From NCBI RefSeq assembly GCF_017255295.1, contig NZ_JAFKDE010000011.1, forward strand, positions 1-64,000: DNA of 64,000 nt. The letters are read 5' to 3'. Below the pieces are notes generated by a model that worked only from the letters and a program-made list of their open reading frames with translations, was not told the DNA's origin and made no database searches. How positions within the stretch are numbered: the first letter of the stretch is position 1; the number at the start of each line of letters is the position of its first letter. Both the position numbers and the translations under genes were made by a program. This document shows, in pieces, positions 51,306 through 59,846 of the stretch. Source of the DNA: Nitratireductor aquimarinus (GTDB lineage: Bacteria; Pseudomonadota; Alphaproteobacteria; Rhizobiales; Rhizobiaceae).

Positions 51306-51949
51306 TGTGTCCCCTGGAGCTTTGCGTGGAAACCAGATTCAGACGCTGTATAGAACGGTTGCAGCGTGCGGCCAAATAATAACGGCGATTGAAAACAGCA
51401 TGAATTCTCCATGCCCGAAAAGGCATGGATGTAATGGAGCCTGACACGTTAACAGCGCCACGGGTCGTGCTCGACTGTCCCGTGGCGGTGCAGAGCGGGC
51501 ATTTTCATTTCCTGTACTGTCATCGCCTCCGCTCAGGTTGAAGGGCGGGCCATGCGGGGCTTATTGGCACATAAGCTAGTTTTCCTATTTTGAAATCGTC
51601 GTTGCACCCGGCCTTGCTAACCACGACGTCTTCGCTTGCAGATTGAGAAGGTGTTTACACGGCGTGTCGCCGTTTACATGCGCAAGTATGTGGATCGTTA
51701 CAGCTCGCTGTGATGGCACTGGAGGAGGCCAGCAGGTTTTCGAGACCGTGCGCGAGCCGGGAAAGAGGCAGCGTTACAACGCCCGCACAATAACCCCTGT
51801 GGTTTCACGATGACGGATGGCTGTCCGTCAGCCCGGTCGTCAGATTCAGTCAGTATTGGTCAGAATTGGTAGGTGGAATCTGACCTGAAACACTCTGTAT
51901 TGAAAGTGATATCGGCTGGAACACGTGTCTTCCGGGAGGATATTGAGGC
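51306..51949. other. Structured intergenic region between the lipid operon and the tpsA gene
   Basis: No gene in 644 bases between divergent operons. Structures seen: stem CCATGCC/GGCATGG at 51409-51428; a 9-bp stem CGCCACGGG/CCCGTGGCG at 51456-51487; GCTTAT/ATAAGC at 51559-51576 followed by TAGTTTTCC (possible weak terminator); two GTTTACA copies near 51652 and 51673; and an inverted repeat GTCAGATT/AATCTGAC (51839-51884) enclosing two ATTGGT copies. The last one is close to tpsA and may be its operator or leader. Nothing here matches a known riboswitch. Confidence 0.5.
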
Positions 51950-53971
51950 ATGACGGATCGGATGGTTGGTTTCTGTGCGACGGAAACCGGGAGGGGTAGC
52001 AGGACCTTATCCAAGGGTGTCCGGCTCTCCCGCGCGCTGTACGCGTCGCTCATGCTGACCACGGCGCTCGTTCCCGCCACCGCCATGGCCGATGACGTTC
52101 TGCCCACCGGGGGACAGTTTACGACCGGCAACGGGACAATATCGGCAAACGGCCCGCGGTTGGATATCCGCCAGACGACCGAAACCGGCGTCGTGAACTG
52201 GAGCGGCTTTTCTGTAGGGTCGGGCAATCAGGTTCATTTCGACAACGGCAACGGCGCGACGCTCAATCGCGTCACCGGCAATGTTTCAAGCCAGATCGAC
52301 GGCAGCCTCACCGCGACCGGCAGCGTGTTCCTCATCAATCCAGCCGGTGTGGTGGTCGGCAGTGGCGGTCTGGTCGCTACGGGAGGTTCGTTTGTCGCCT
52401 CCACCCATGACGTGACCGACAGTGATTTCCTCAATGGCGGCGGGATGACCTTCTCCGGCAACGGCACCGCCGAGGTGACGAATGCCGGCACGATCCGCTC
52501 TGCACAGGGCGACATCGCCCTGATTGCCCGGCGGGTGGAGAATACCGGCACACTGGAAGCCCCCAACGGCACCGCCGCGCTTGGCGCAGGCTACAAGGTG
52601 CTGATGAAAGATGCCGCCGATACGGACGGGCTCCTCTCCGTGGAACTTGGTGGCCCGGACACAGAAGCGGTGAATTCCGGCACGATTGCTGCCGCGAATG
52701 CCGAGATCCGCGCCAATGGCGGCAATGTCTATGCACTGGCCGGCAACACGGACGATGTCATCAAGGCGACGGGCGTCACCAGTTCCGGCGGCCGCATTTT
52801 TCTGACCGCCGGGGCCACGGGCAAGGTCAGGGCCAGCGGTCGCCTCAAGGCCCGCAGGATGGCGGCGAACGTGCCCATTCCGACACCGCGTCCTGCGCGC
52901 GAGGGCGGAACGATCACCGTCACCGGCGGGGACATCACGGTCACCGGAACCTTTGACGCCTCCGCTGAAAGCGATGGCGACAGGGGCGGCGAGATCATGA
53001 TCTTCGCCGAAAAGGACACAACCGTCTCCGGCGCGCTCAGCGCGCGGGGCGGGACCGGCGGCACGGGTGGCTTTATCGAGACTTCGGGCAGGAAGACCGT
53101 CGACTTCAACGGCGTCTCGATCGACACATCCGCTGCGGGCGGTACGACGGGCAACTGGCTGATCGACCCGGAAGACATCATCATCACTTACGGGCCGGCG
53201 CAGACGATTCAGAACGCCCTCGCAAACTCGAACGTCACGCTGCAAACGACGGCGACGACCGCAAACGGCCCCGTGGCCGGCACCCCTGGCGCCGGCGACA
53301 TTATCGTGAACAATGGCCTGGCCTGGAGCAGCACAAACACGCTGACGCTGGACGCCTACAACGATATCGAGATGAACGCTGGCGTGTTGGCGCCGAATGG
53401 CGGCCTGACGCTGATCGCAAAAGGTCAGGGCGGACCCGATAGCGTCGGCACGATCCACACCCATTCCAACTATGCCCTTGTCGATGTCGGGACCTTCACC
53501 CTTCAGCGCGGCTATTGGGGGCAGGTCGGGGCTGCCCTGCCATCATTCAAGGCGGGCGACTTCCGGGTTGATGAGTATGCTGGGCAGTTTGTGCGGGCGC
53601 GCGGCGGGGACGGGACCGCAGCAAACCCGTATCAGCTCTCCGATATCTACGGGCTTCAGGGAATCACAGACAGGGATCGTCGAGCAGGGGTGTTTGCTCA
53701 ACTCAGTTATCAGCTCGTCAGTGACATCGATGCGTCGCCAGTGTCGGGGTGGAACAGCGGCGCAGGGTTCAGGCCCGTCAGACTGGCAGGCAATCTGGAC
53801 GGCCAGGGCCATACGATCGACGGGCTGTTTATAAACCGGCCCTCAGGTCACAATGTTGCACTCATTTCTTATTGGGGGGGGGGCCGTTCCGTCGGAGCCG
53901 GAAATCAAGGACCTCAACGTCACCAATGCCAGCGTGACCGGAGGTTCCCAGACAGCGATCCTGGTCGGTGA
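51950..53971 (+). CDS. TpsA exoprotein (filamentous-haemagglutinin-like adhesin), N-terminal part, frame-shifted at a 10-G tract
   Basis: N-terminal part of a two-partner-secretion exoprotein, 673 codons as sequenced. A long signal peptide (hydrophobic core LYASLMLTTALVPATAMA, residues about 30-47) is followed by the TPS/haemagglutination domain: DIRQTTETGVVNWSGFSVGS, VHFDNGNGATLNRVTGN, GSVFLINPAGVVVGSGGLVA (the NPxG motif) and beta-helix repeats. After residue 642 the frame runs through ten G and ends 31 codons later in an unrelated tail. With nine G it would join the ORF ending at 57608, giving about 1885 residues. The protein would be exported by the TpsB downstream. Confidence 0.88.
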   Translation: MTDRMVGFCATETGRGSRTLSKGVRLSRALYASLMLTTALVPATAMADDVLPTGGQFTTGNGTISANGPRLDIRQTTETGVVNWSGFSVGSGNQVHFDNGNGATLNRVTGNVSSQIDGSLTATGSVFLINPAGVVVGSGGLVATGGSFVASTHDVTDSDFLNGGGMTFSGNGTAEVTNAGTIRSAQGDIALIARRVENTGTLEAPNGTAALGAGYKVLMKDAADTDGLLSVELGGPDTEAVNSGTIAAANAEIRANGGNVYALAGNTDDVIKATGVTSSGGRIFLTAGATGKVRASGRLKARRMAANVPIPTPRPAREGGTITVTGGDITVTGTFDASAESDGDRGGEIMIFAEKDTTVSGALSARGGTGGTGGFIETSGRKTVDFNGVSIDTSAAGGTTGNWLIDPEDIIITYGPAQTIQNALANSNVTLQTTATTANGPVAGTPGAGDIIVNNGLAWSSTNTLTLDAYNDIEMNAGVLAPNGGLTLIAKGQGGPDSVGTIHTHSNYALVDVGTFTLQRGYWGQVGAALPSFKAGDFRVDEYAGQFVRARGGDGTAANPYQLSDIYGLQGITDRDRRAGVFAQLSYQLVSDIDASPVSGWNSGAGFRPVRLAGNLDGQGHTIDGLFINRPSGHNVALISYWGGGRSVGAGNQGPQRHQCQRDRRFPDSDPGR

Positions 53972-56900
53972 GAACAGCGGCGGGGCCATCGGTCATCACA
54001 TGTCGAATGTCACTGTCAGCGGTACGGTTGAGACAGAAACGTGGGGCGCAGGCGTCGTAGGCCGGTTTCATGGAAACCTCGACAGATCGACGATGACCAA
54101 TGTGCATGCGGATGTTTCTGTCACGGAAAACGGCACGGGCAGCGCCGTCGGTGGCCTGGTGAGCATTGTGACTGAGGGGCTGACCATATCGAATTCCAGC
54201 TCGACTGGAACAATAACCGGATCGCGTTCTGGCGGACTCGTTGGAACCGCCAATGACAACAGCAACAGGGTCGAAAATTCCTACTCGACCGCGACGGTTG
54301 TTGCGTCAGGCAACTTCCGTGTGGCTGGAGGTCTTGTCGGGGGCTCCGAGGACCTCACGATTGAGAACAGCTATTTTGCCGGACAGGTGCTCGGCATCAA
54401 TGGTGCTTCTGCGGGTGGTCTCATTGGCGAGGCCGACCGGTACACGACCATTATGAACTCCTTTGTCACGGGGCGCGTGGCGACCGATGGCTATGCGGGC
54501 GCACTTATTGGTACGCTCCGGAATAACAATGTATCCATGACCAACGCGGCCTGGGACATTGGCACGACCGGACAGAGCGACGCGATCGGATATACGGCGT
54601 TCTATACTCCGACAGTTACCAACACCGGCAGCCGGACCACCGCGCAGATGCAGGGCTCGCTCGACTTCGGGCTTGGCTTCAGCCTGAACAACACCATCTG
54701 GGCCACTGGCAACGACCTCTACCCCTATTTCGGCTGGCAATATGCTTCGACGCCGGTTGCCGTTTCGGGCACGGCCTATGCTGACAGCGGCAGCACACCG
54801 CTTTCCGGGGCTGATGTCAGCGGCATTTCCGGCGGCAGCCTGTTTGGCTCTGCTGTTACCGGCGCCAATGGCTACTACTATATCCTGACCGATGCGGGAT
54901 CGCTCGACGCTGCCGGCGTTCTCACCTATCTCGATGGCGAGAGCACGCAAAGCGCAACCTATTCCGACCGCATGACTGCCAGCGGGGTCTCCGGCGCGGA
55001 CATCTGGGGCAACACGTTCCGGCTCGAGACGGACGCCGCGGCTCTTACGGATGTTTCCACGAACCTGCAGGCCACGCTGGGTTCGTTCAGCGACAGCGAT
55101 CTGGATTTCATAACCAATCTTCCGGGCAGCGTTCTGAGATCGGACAACAATGGCAAGAGCCTTGATATTGTTCTGGACGCCGGATCTGACTTTTCACTCA
55201 ACATGAGTATGCACGCAGGGGGCGGGCTGACCGCTTCAACCGGCGGCACATTCTCTGTCGACAAGAGTTCCGTGTTTGTCGGGGCCGTCAATGGCGACCT
55301 GACGGTAAACGGGGACCTTGCCTGGGCGAGTTCCAATGAACTCACTCTCTACAGTCATGCCAGCAACACTTCGATCACGGTCAACGGATCGGTGACGGCC
55401 GCCAGTGGCAGGCTGCGCGTTGACCGGACAGGCACCGCAACCAACGTCGCCGCCATGGTGACCGGCGACATCTATGTCGACCGGTTCCAGTCTGACGCCA
55501 GTTGGACGCAGGTCGGCAGCACACTTCCGGGTTTCCACGCCAATGATTTCAACATAGCGGGCGGCGAGTTCCTTCGTGCGCTCGGGGGCGATGGCTCATC
55601 TGCAACGCCCTATCAGATCGCGGATGTCTATGGATTGCAGGGCGTGGGATCGAGCGGTCTTCTCGGCAGCGCCTTTGTCCTTGCCAACGATATCGATGCA
55701 TCGGGTACGGCAGGCTGGAATGGCGGTGCAGGCTTCGACCCGATCGGCGTCTACGGCGCCGAATTCAGCGGCAGTCTCGACGGACAGGGGCATGCGATCA
55801 GCGGTCTGACCATCGACCGCGCAGCCGACGACTATGTCGGCCTGTTCGGCTATGCCGCTGCCGGTTCGTCCCTGTCGGATCTCATCCTGTCCGGCGGCAG
55901 CGTCTCCGGCAATGGTCATGTTGGCGCACTGGCTGGATACGCCGGATCCACCATCGGTGATGTGCAGACCTCGACAGACGTTTCCGGCACAGCCCACAGC
56001 ATCGGCGGTCTGGTCGGCACGCTGGATGGGACGGTCGCCCGATCCTCCGCCACCGGTGCGGTGACCGGCATTGGCGGCGTCAGCGATATCGGGGGGCTGG
56101 TCGGTGTCACCGATAGCGGATCGACGATCCATCAGTCCTACGCCACCGGCAATGTGACCGTCGGCGGCGCGATCAACCTGAACTTCAACTTTGGCGGTCT
56201 GGTCGGGTACAATACGGGCTCCATCACGCAATCCTTCGCCACTGGCAATGTGACGGCAGGCGGCAACGGGGCCGGTGGCCTGGCCGGCGTGAATGACGGG
56301 TCGATCACGGATTCCTATGCGACGGGCGCCGTGTCGGCTGCCGCGTTCGCGGGCGGCCTTCTGGGGCAACTGGCTCCATCCGGATCGGTTGCAAGAGCCT
56401 ATGCCACAGGCTCCGCCTCTGCCGGCGACGGCAATGAGGGCGGCATTGCAGGGCTCGTTGATACCGGCGCTTCCTTCAGTGCGACTTTATGGGACACCGA
56501 TGCGTCTGGCCTGACGGATCCTGTCGGCTTCTCGTATGATCCCACGGTTCCCGGCGTGACCGGCCTTACAGGCGCGCAGATGACGCAGCTCTCGACCTTC
56601 ACCGCTTATGGCTTCAACATTGATGATGAGGGCGGGACAGGCGCGGTCTGGCGCATCTACGACGGTTACACGACCCCGCTCCTGCGCGGTTTCATGACCG
56701 GTCTCAGCGTGACGGGCGGCAGCGTCAGCAAGGTTTATGACGGCAGCGCAGCAAGTTCCGATGTGGGAACGCTCGTTTATGGCGGCCCCTATGACGGCTC
56801 CCGGATTTTCGGCACGGCAGGCTATCTTGCAGCCAACGCAGATGCGGGAACCTACACGGGCGGCAATCTGACCCTGGCGGGGCTTTATTCCGGCCAGTTT

Positions 56901-57608
56901 GGCTACGATCTGACGCTTGAATCGGGTTCTCTCGCCATCACGCCCGCCACCCTGTGGGTGACGGCAAATGCGGCGAGCATGACCTATGGCGACGGTGCGC
57001 CGACCCTTGGATATTCCCACAGCGGACTGGTCGGCGGCGATGATGCATCGGTGTTCACGGGAGCGCTGTCCAGTGGCGCGACCTCCACCAGCGATGTGGG
57101 CGCCTATGGGATCACGCAGGGGTCGTTATCGGTTGGCGGCAACTATCAGATCGCCTTTACCGGCGCTGACGTGACCGTCAACAGGCGCGCAGTCACGGTG
57201 CGGGCGGACGATCTGCAGCGCGACATTGGCGAAGCCAATCCCGCGCTGACCTACGCCATCGTTTCCGGATCGCTGGTCAATGGCGACCAGATGAGCGGCA
57301 GCCTGTCCACGACGGCGAACCTGAACTCACCGGTCGGCGCATACGCCATTGGTCAGGGCTCACTGGCGCTCTCGCCCAATTACGAACTGACCTATCTCGG
57401 CGGCATTCTCACCGTCCTCGACGGGTCGAATATCCCGACACCCGATATCCAGCCTCAGGCATATGAGTCTTCACCGCCTCTGCTGATCGAAGCAGGAGAT
57501 GGAGAGACCGAGACCTGCGAACCGGTGGCTGTCAGCGAAAGCGGCCCGCTGGCCGTCTACCCCTGTAACCGATCTTACGGCGCATGGCTGAGCGCTGCGG
57601 TGGAATGA
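53853..57608 (+). CDS. TpsA exoprotein, C-terminal part (GLUG and MBG repeats), out of frame with its start
   Basis: Continuation of the exoprotein in the next frame; the apparent ATG at 53853 lies before the G tract and is probably not a real start. It carries GLUG-type repeats (IGGLVGTLDG, IGGLVGVTDS, FGGLVGYNTG, AGGLAGVNDG around residues 730-850 of this frame) and then three MBG-type domains (VSKVYDGSAASSDVGTLVYG, WVTANAASMTYGDGAPTLGY, VTVRADDLQRDIGEANPALT). It ends with a Cys-containing tail CNRSYGAWLSAAVE. A module with GGDGSSATPYQIADVYGLQG repeats one in the first fragment (GGDGTAANPYQLSDIYGLQG), showing both belong to one repeat protein. Its stop overlaps the tpsB start. Confidence 0.85.
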   Translation: MLHSFLIGGGAVPSEPEIKDLNVTNASVTGGSQTAILVGENSGGAIGHHMSNVTVSGTVETETWGAGVVGRFHGNLDRSTMTNVHADVSVTENGTGSAVGGLVSIVTEGLTISNSSSTGTITGSRSGGLVGTANDNSNRVENSYSTATVVASGNFRVAGGLVGGSEDLTIENSYFAGQVLGINGASAGGLIGEADRYTTIMNSFVTGRVATDGYAGALIGTLRNNNVSMTNAAWDIGTTGQSDAIGYTAFYTPTVTNTGSRTTAQMQGSLDFGLGFSLNNTIWATGNDLYPYFGWQYASTPVAVSGTAYADSGSTPLSGADVSGISGGSLFGSAVTGANGYYYILTDAGSLDAAGVLTYLDGESTQSATYSDRMTASGVSGADIWGNTFRLETDAAALTDVSTNLQATLGSFSDSDLDFITNLPGSVLRSDNNGKSLDIVLDAGSDFSLNMSMHAGGGLTASTGGTFSVDKSSVFVGAVNGDLTVNGDLAWASSNELTLYSHASNTSITVNGSVTAASGRLRVDRTGTATNVAAMVTGDIYVDRFQSDASWTQVGSTLPGFHANDFNIAGGEFLRALGGDGSSATPYQIADVYGLQGVGSSGLLGSAFVLANDIDASGTAGWNGGAGFDPIGVYGAEFSGSLDGQGHAISGLTIDRAADDYVGLFGYAAAGSSLSDLILSGGSVSGNGHVGALAGYAGSTIGDVQTSTDVSGTAHSIGGLVGTLDGTVARSSATGAVTGIGGVSDIGGLVGVTDSGSTIHQSYATGNVTVGGAINLNFNFGGLVGYNTGSITQSFATGNVTAGGNGAGGLAGVNDGSITDSYATGAVSAAAFAGGLLGQLAPSGSVARAYATGSASAGDGNEGGIAGLVDTGASFSATLWDTDASGLTDPVGFSYDPTVPGVTGLTGAQMTQLSTFTAYGFNIDDEGGTGAVWRIYDGYTTPLLRGFMTGLSVTGGSVSKVYDGSAASSDVGTLVYGGPYDGSRIFGTAGYLAANADAGTYTGGNLTLAGLYSGQFGYDLTLESGSLAITPATLWVTANAASMTYGDGAPTLGYSHSGLVGGDDASVFTGALSSGATSTSDVGAYGITQGSLSVGGNYQIAFTGADVTVNRRAVTVRADDLQRDIGEANPALTYAIVSGSLVNGDQMSGSLSTTANLNSPVGAYAIGQGSLALSPNYELTYLGGILTVLDGSNIPTPDIQPQAYESSPPLLIEAGDGETETCEPVAVSESGPLAVYPCNRSYGAWLSAAVE
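53874..53883 (+). repeat. 10-G homopolymer, candidate phase-variation tract
   Basis: Ten consecutive G inside the adhesin gene. Loss of one G (or gain of two) puts both halves into one frame. Tracts of 8 or more G in surface-protein genes are typical contingency switches by slipped-strand mispairing; a sequencing miscount is the alternative. Confidence 0.8.
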
Positions 57609-59401
57609 TGATGACATCAGAGTTTTCGATCCGTCAGCATCTGCTGACGCTGCCCATCGCACTGAGCGCTGGCATTCTCCTCTTTCAACCCGTTGCCTTT
57701 GCGCAGTCCGCCCTTGAGCGCAACCTGCCGCAGGTTGCGCCGGGTGAGCCGGTTTCTCTCGGCGTTGATGAACAGGAGTTCGGTGCGACAGACACGACGC
57801 CGCTCGGGGTTGATCTGGCCGGCGTTTATCTGATCGGGGAAGATGATGCGGCTGCCGCTGCACCGCCGAAAGGCGTCGGGGGAAAAATCGAGATCATCGA
57901 CCGGCAGGCCGCCGAGACTGCACTGGGCGCGTTCATCGGCGAGCCGTTGACCCTGGCGCTGGCGGGCAAAATCCAGGCGGCAATCGCCCGCATTTACAGG
58001 GAGGCCGGTTATCCGTTTGTCTCCGTCACCCTGCCGCCGCAGGAAATCACCAGCGGTGTGCTGCAGGTTCGCGTCATAGAGTTTCGCACAGGCGAGGTGA
58101 CGGTCGAAGGCGTCGCTGCCGGCGAAGCCGAGGGCATCCGGAAGGGGCTGCGCGCGGCGCGCGGAGAGAAAATCGATGCACGGGCGCTGGAAGAGGATCT
58201 GAACTGGCTGAACCGCACCCCATACCGGCGCGCCGAAGGGGTGTTTCGGCCCGGCGAGGACACCGCGCTCAGCAATCTTGACGTCATGATCCGGACGCAG
58301 CGGCCCTGGCAGGTTTTTGCCGGCTGGTCGAATTCCGGCTCAAGCGACACCGGGCGGGACCGCTATTTCCTTGGTGGTTCTGCGCGTCTGCCCCTGCCGG
58401 GCGCACCCTGGATTTCCTATCAGATGACGGCAAGCGACGACATCTGGAGTGATCCGGGGATCATTATTCCGCGGGGGGGTGATTATCCGGGATACATCAG
58501 TCATGCGGGTAGATTGACCATCCCGACCTTCGCCCGCCAAAGTCTGGAAATCGCCCCGGCCCTGGTTGCGAGCAGCGACCGGCCGAACCGCTTTTTCACC
58601 ATTGAGAACACCACGTTCGAACTGCCGGTGATCTATCGGTCGGCGGTCTCCAACATCCTGCCGGGACGCTATTGGGGCGACATCTATGGCGGTGTCGAGT
58701 TCAAGCGTCTCGAACGCCGTACATTGTTCAACGGCGTGTCGGTGGCAGAGGGAAGTGCGGAGCTTTTCCAGCTGGTGCTGGGCTGGAGCGGGGATTTCGA
58801 AGACCGCTGGGGCAAAACGGTCGTCGATGTGCGCGTGAAAGCCAATCCGGGCGGCGTGCTTCACGGCAACGACATGGCCAGCTGGCACCCGTTTTCCAAC
58901 GGTCGTATCGATGACCTTCGATATGCCTATCTGGCCATGGATCTCACCCGCGCCACGCCACTGCCGGCTCAGCTTTCCTGGATTTCCTCACTCTCGGGAA
59001 CCCTTGCCGGCGAGGCGCTGCCGGATACCGAGCGCGTCTCTCTTGGCGGGCGCTATGCGGTGCGCGGTTACAATTACGATGATGTGAGCGTGGACAGCGG
59101 CATCATCTGGCGCAACGAGCTGCGTCTGCCGAACATCTCGCTGCTGGGAGACGGGGTCGGGGGCGATTGGCTTCCGCCCGTTCAGGACAGCCTGTCCCCC
59201 TACTTCTTCGCCGATCTCGGCTTCGGGGGCGATCACAGCACGGACCGGAGCACGACGCTGGGCGGGCTTGGAGTGGGGTTCGATTACAATGTCGGCGAAA
59301 CCTTCTCAGCCAGTTTCATAGCCGGCGTTGCTCTCAGTGACGGTGGAAACACGCAGGCCGGTGACTGGAACCTGCAGGGTTCCATAACGGCGCGTTTCTA
59401 G
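57605..59401 (+). CDS. TpsB outer-membrane transporter (FhaC/ShlB family)
   Basis: Outer-membrane beta-barrel of 598 residues that secretes the TpsA protein. Signal region (LPIALSAGILLFQPVAFAQS), then a POTRA_2-type domain (KIEIIDRQAAETALGAFIGE to YPFVSVTLPPQEITSGVLQV and a second POTRA with GEKIDARALEEDLNWLNRTP), then a 16-strand barrel with the VRGY motif in GGRYAVRGYNYDD, the loop that reaches into the pore in this family. It ends in Phe (SITARF), the barrel assembly signal. Three ATGs in a row (57605, 57608, 57611) overlap the tpsA stop, so translation may depend on translation of tpsA. Confidence 0.92.
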   Translation: MMMTSEFSIRQHLLTLPIALSAGILLFQPVAFAQSALERNLPQVAPGEPVSLGVDEQEFGATDTTPLGVDLAGVYLIGEDDAAAAAPPKGVGGKIEIIDRQAAETALGAFIGEPLTLALAGKIQAAIARIYREAGYPFVSVTLPPQEITSGVLQVRVIEFRTGEVTVEGVAAGEAEGIRKGLRAARGEKIDARALEEDLNWLNRTPYRRAEGVFRPGEDTALSNLDVMIRTQRPWQVFAGWSNSGSSDTGRDRYFLGGSARLPLPGAPWISYQMTASDDIWSDPGIIIPRGGDYPGYISHAGRLTIPTFARQSLEIAPALVASSDRPNRFFTIENTTFELPVIYRSAVSNILPGRYWGDIYGGVEFKRLERRTLFNGVSVAEGSAELFQLVLGWSGDFEDRWGKTVVDVRVKANPGGVLHGNDMASWHPFSNGRIDDLRYAYLAMDLTRATPLPAQLSWISSLSGTLAGEALPDTERVSLGGRYAVRGYNYDDVSVDSGIIWRNELRLPNISLLGDGVGGDWLPPVQDSLSPYFFADLGFGGDHSTDRSTTLGGLGVGFDYNVGETFSASFIAGVALSDGGNTQAGDWNLQGSITARF

Positions 59402-59846
59402 CAGCCTGGACCGACGCCGTCCCATGCGCGCCGGCTCATGGCATTGACGATTCGGATGTTCCTTCAGGCCGTGAGACGGCTGCTGTCGCCAAGTGATGGC
59501 GGCTGTTCCCCGTCGCCCTGCGCGGCTGCAATGCCATCCACAATTAAATAAATGCAATTGTCGTGGCTGCCAGGCGCGTTGTCTGAATACCCTGCCAATT
59601 GATGCACACTGCCGCGGTGACACGCGAAAGCAGTGTGCTTCCGCGCGCCGCACCCGCGACAAAAACGCCGCATCGAATGCCTCTTTCGCTATGCCAAAAA
59701 CGAAGGTAAATGAAAGCAATATGAAAATTCTGTGTCCGACAGGTATAGACATATTGTTCTTCAGGTGTTGTCATCCAACGGTAACAATAGCTGGTCAAGA
59801 GAGATCGGTTTCAAAATCGGCGACCAGCTCTACAGGGAGATAAGAG
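59402..59846. other. Intergenic region between tpsB and ugpB
   Basis: No gene in 445 bases. The right end contains the ugp promoter with a Pho box (59768-59785). The left part has no obvious terminator for tpsB. A-rich sequence near 59695-59760 (CATATTGTTCT, TATAGAC) would suit a promoter. Confidence 0.5.
59768..59785 (+). promoter_or_regulatory. Pho box upstream of ugpB
   Basis: TTGTCAT-CCAA-CGGTAAC follows the PhoB 7-4-7 direct-repeat layout and lies 61 bases before the ugpB ATG. Phosphate control of ugp genes is established in E. coli and Sinorhizobium, which supports the call. Confidence 0.68.

Noticed and set aside
53853-53883. ATG at 53853 as start of an independent second adhesin gene
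   Set aside because: No ribosome site, no signal peptide, and the sequence continues the beta-repeat protein of the preceding frame; it is better explained as a frameshift at the G tract.
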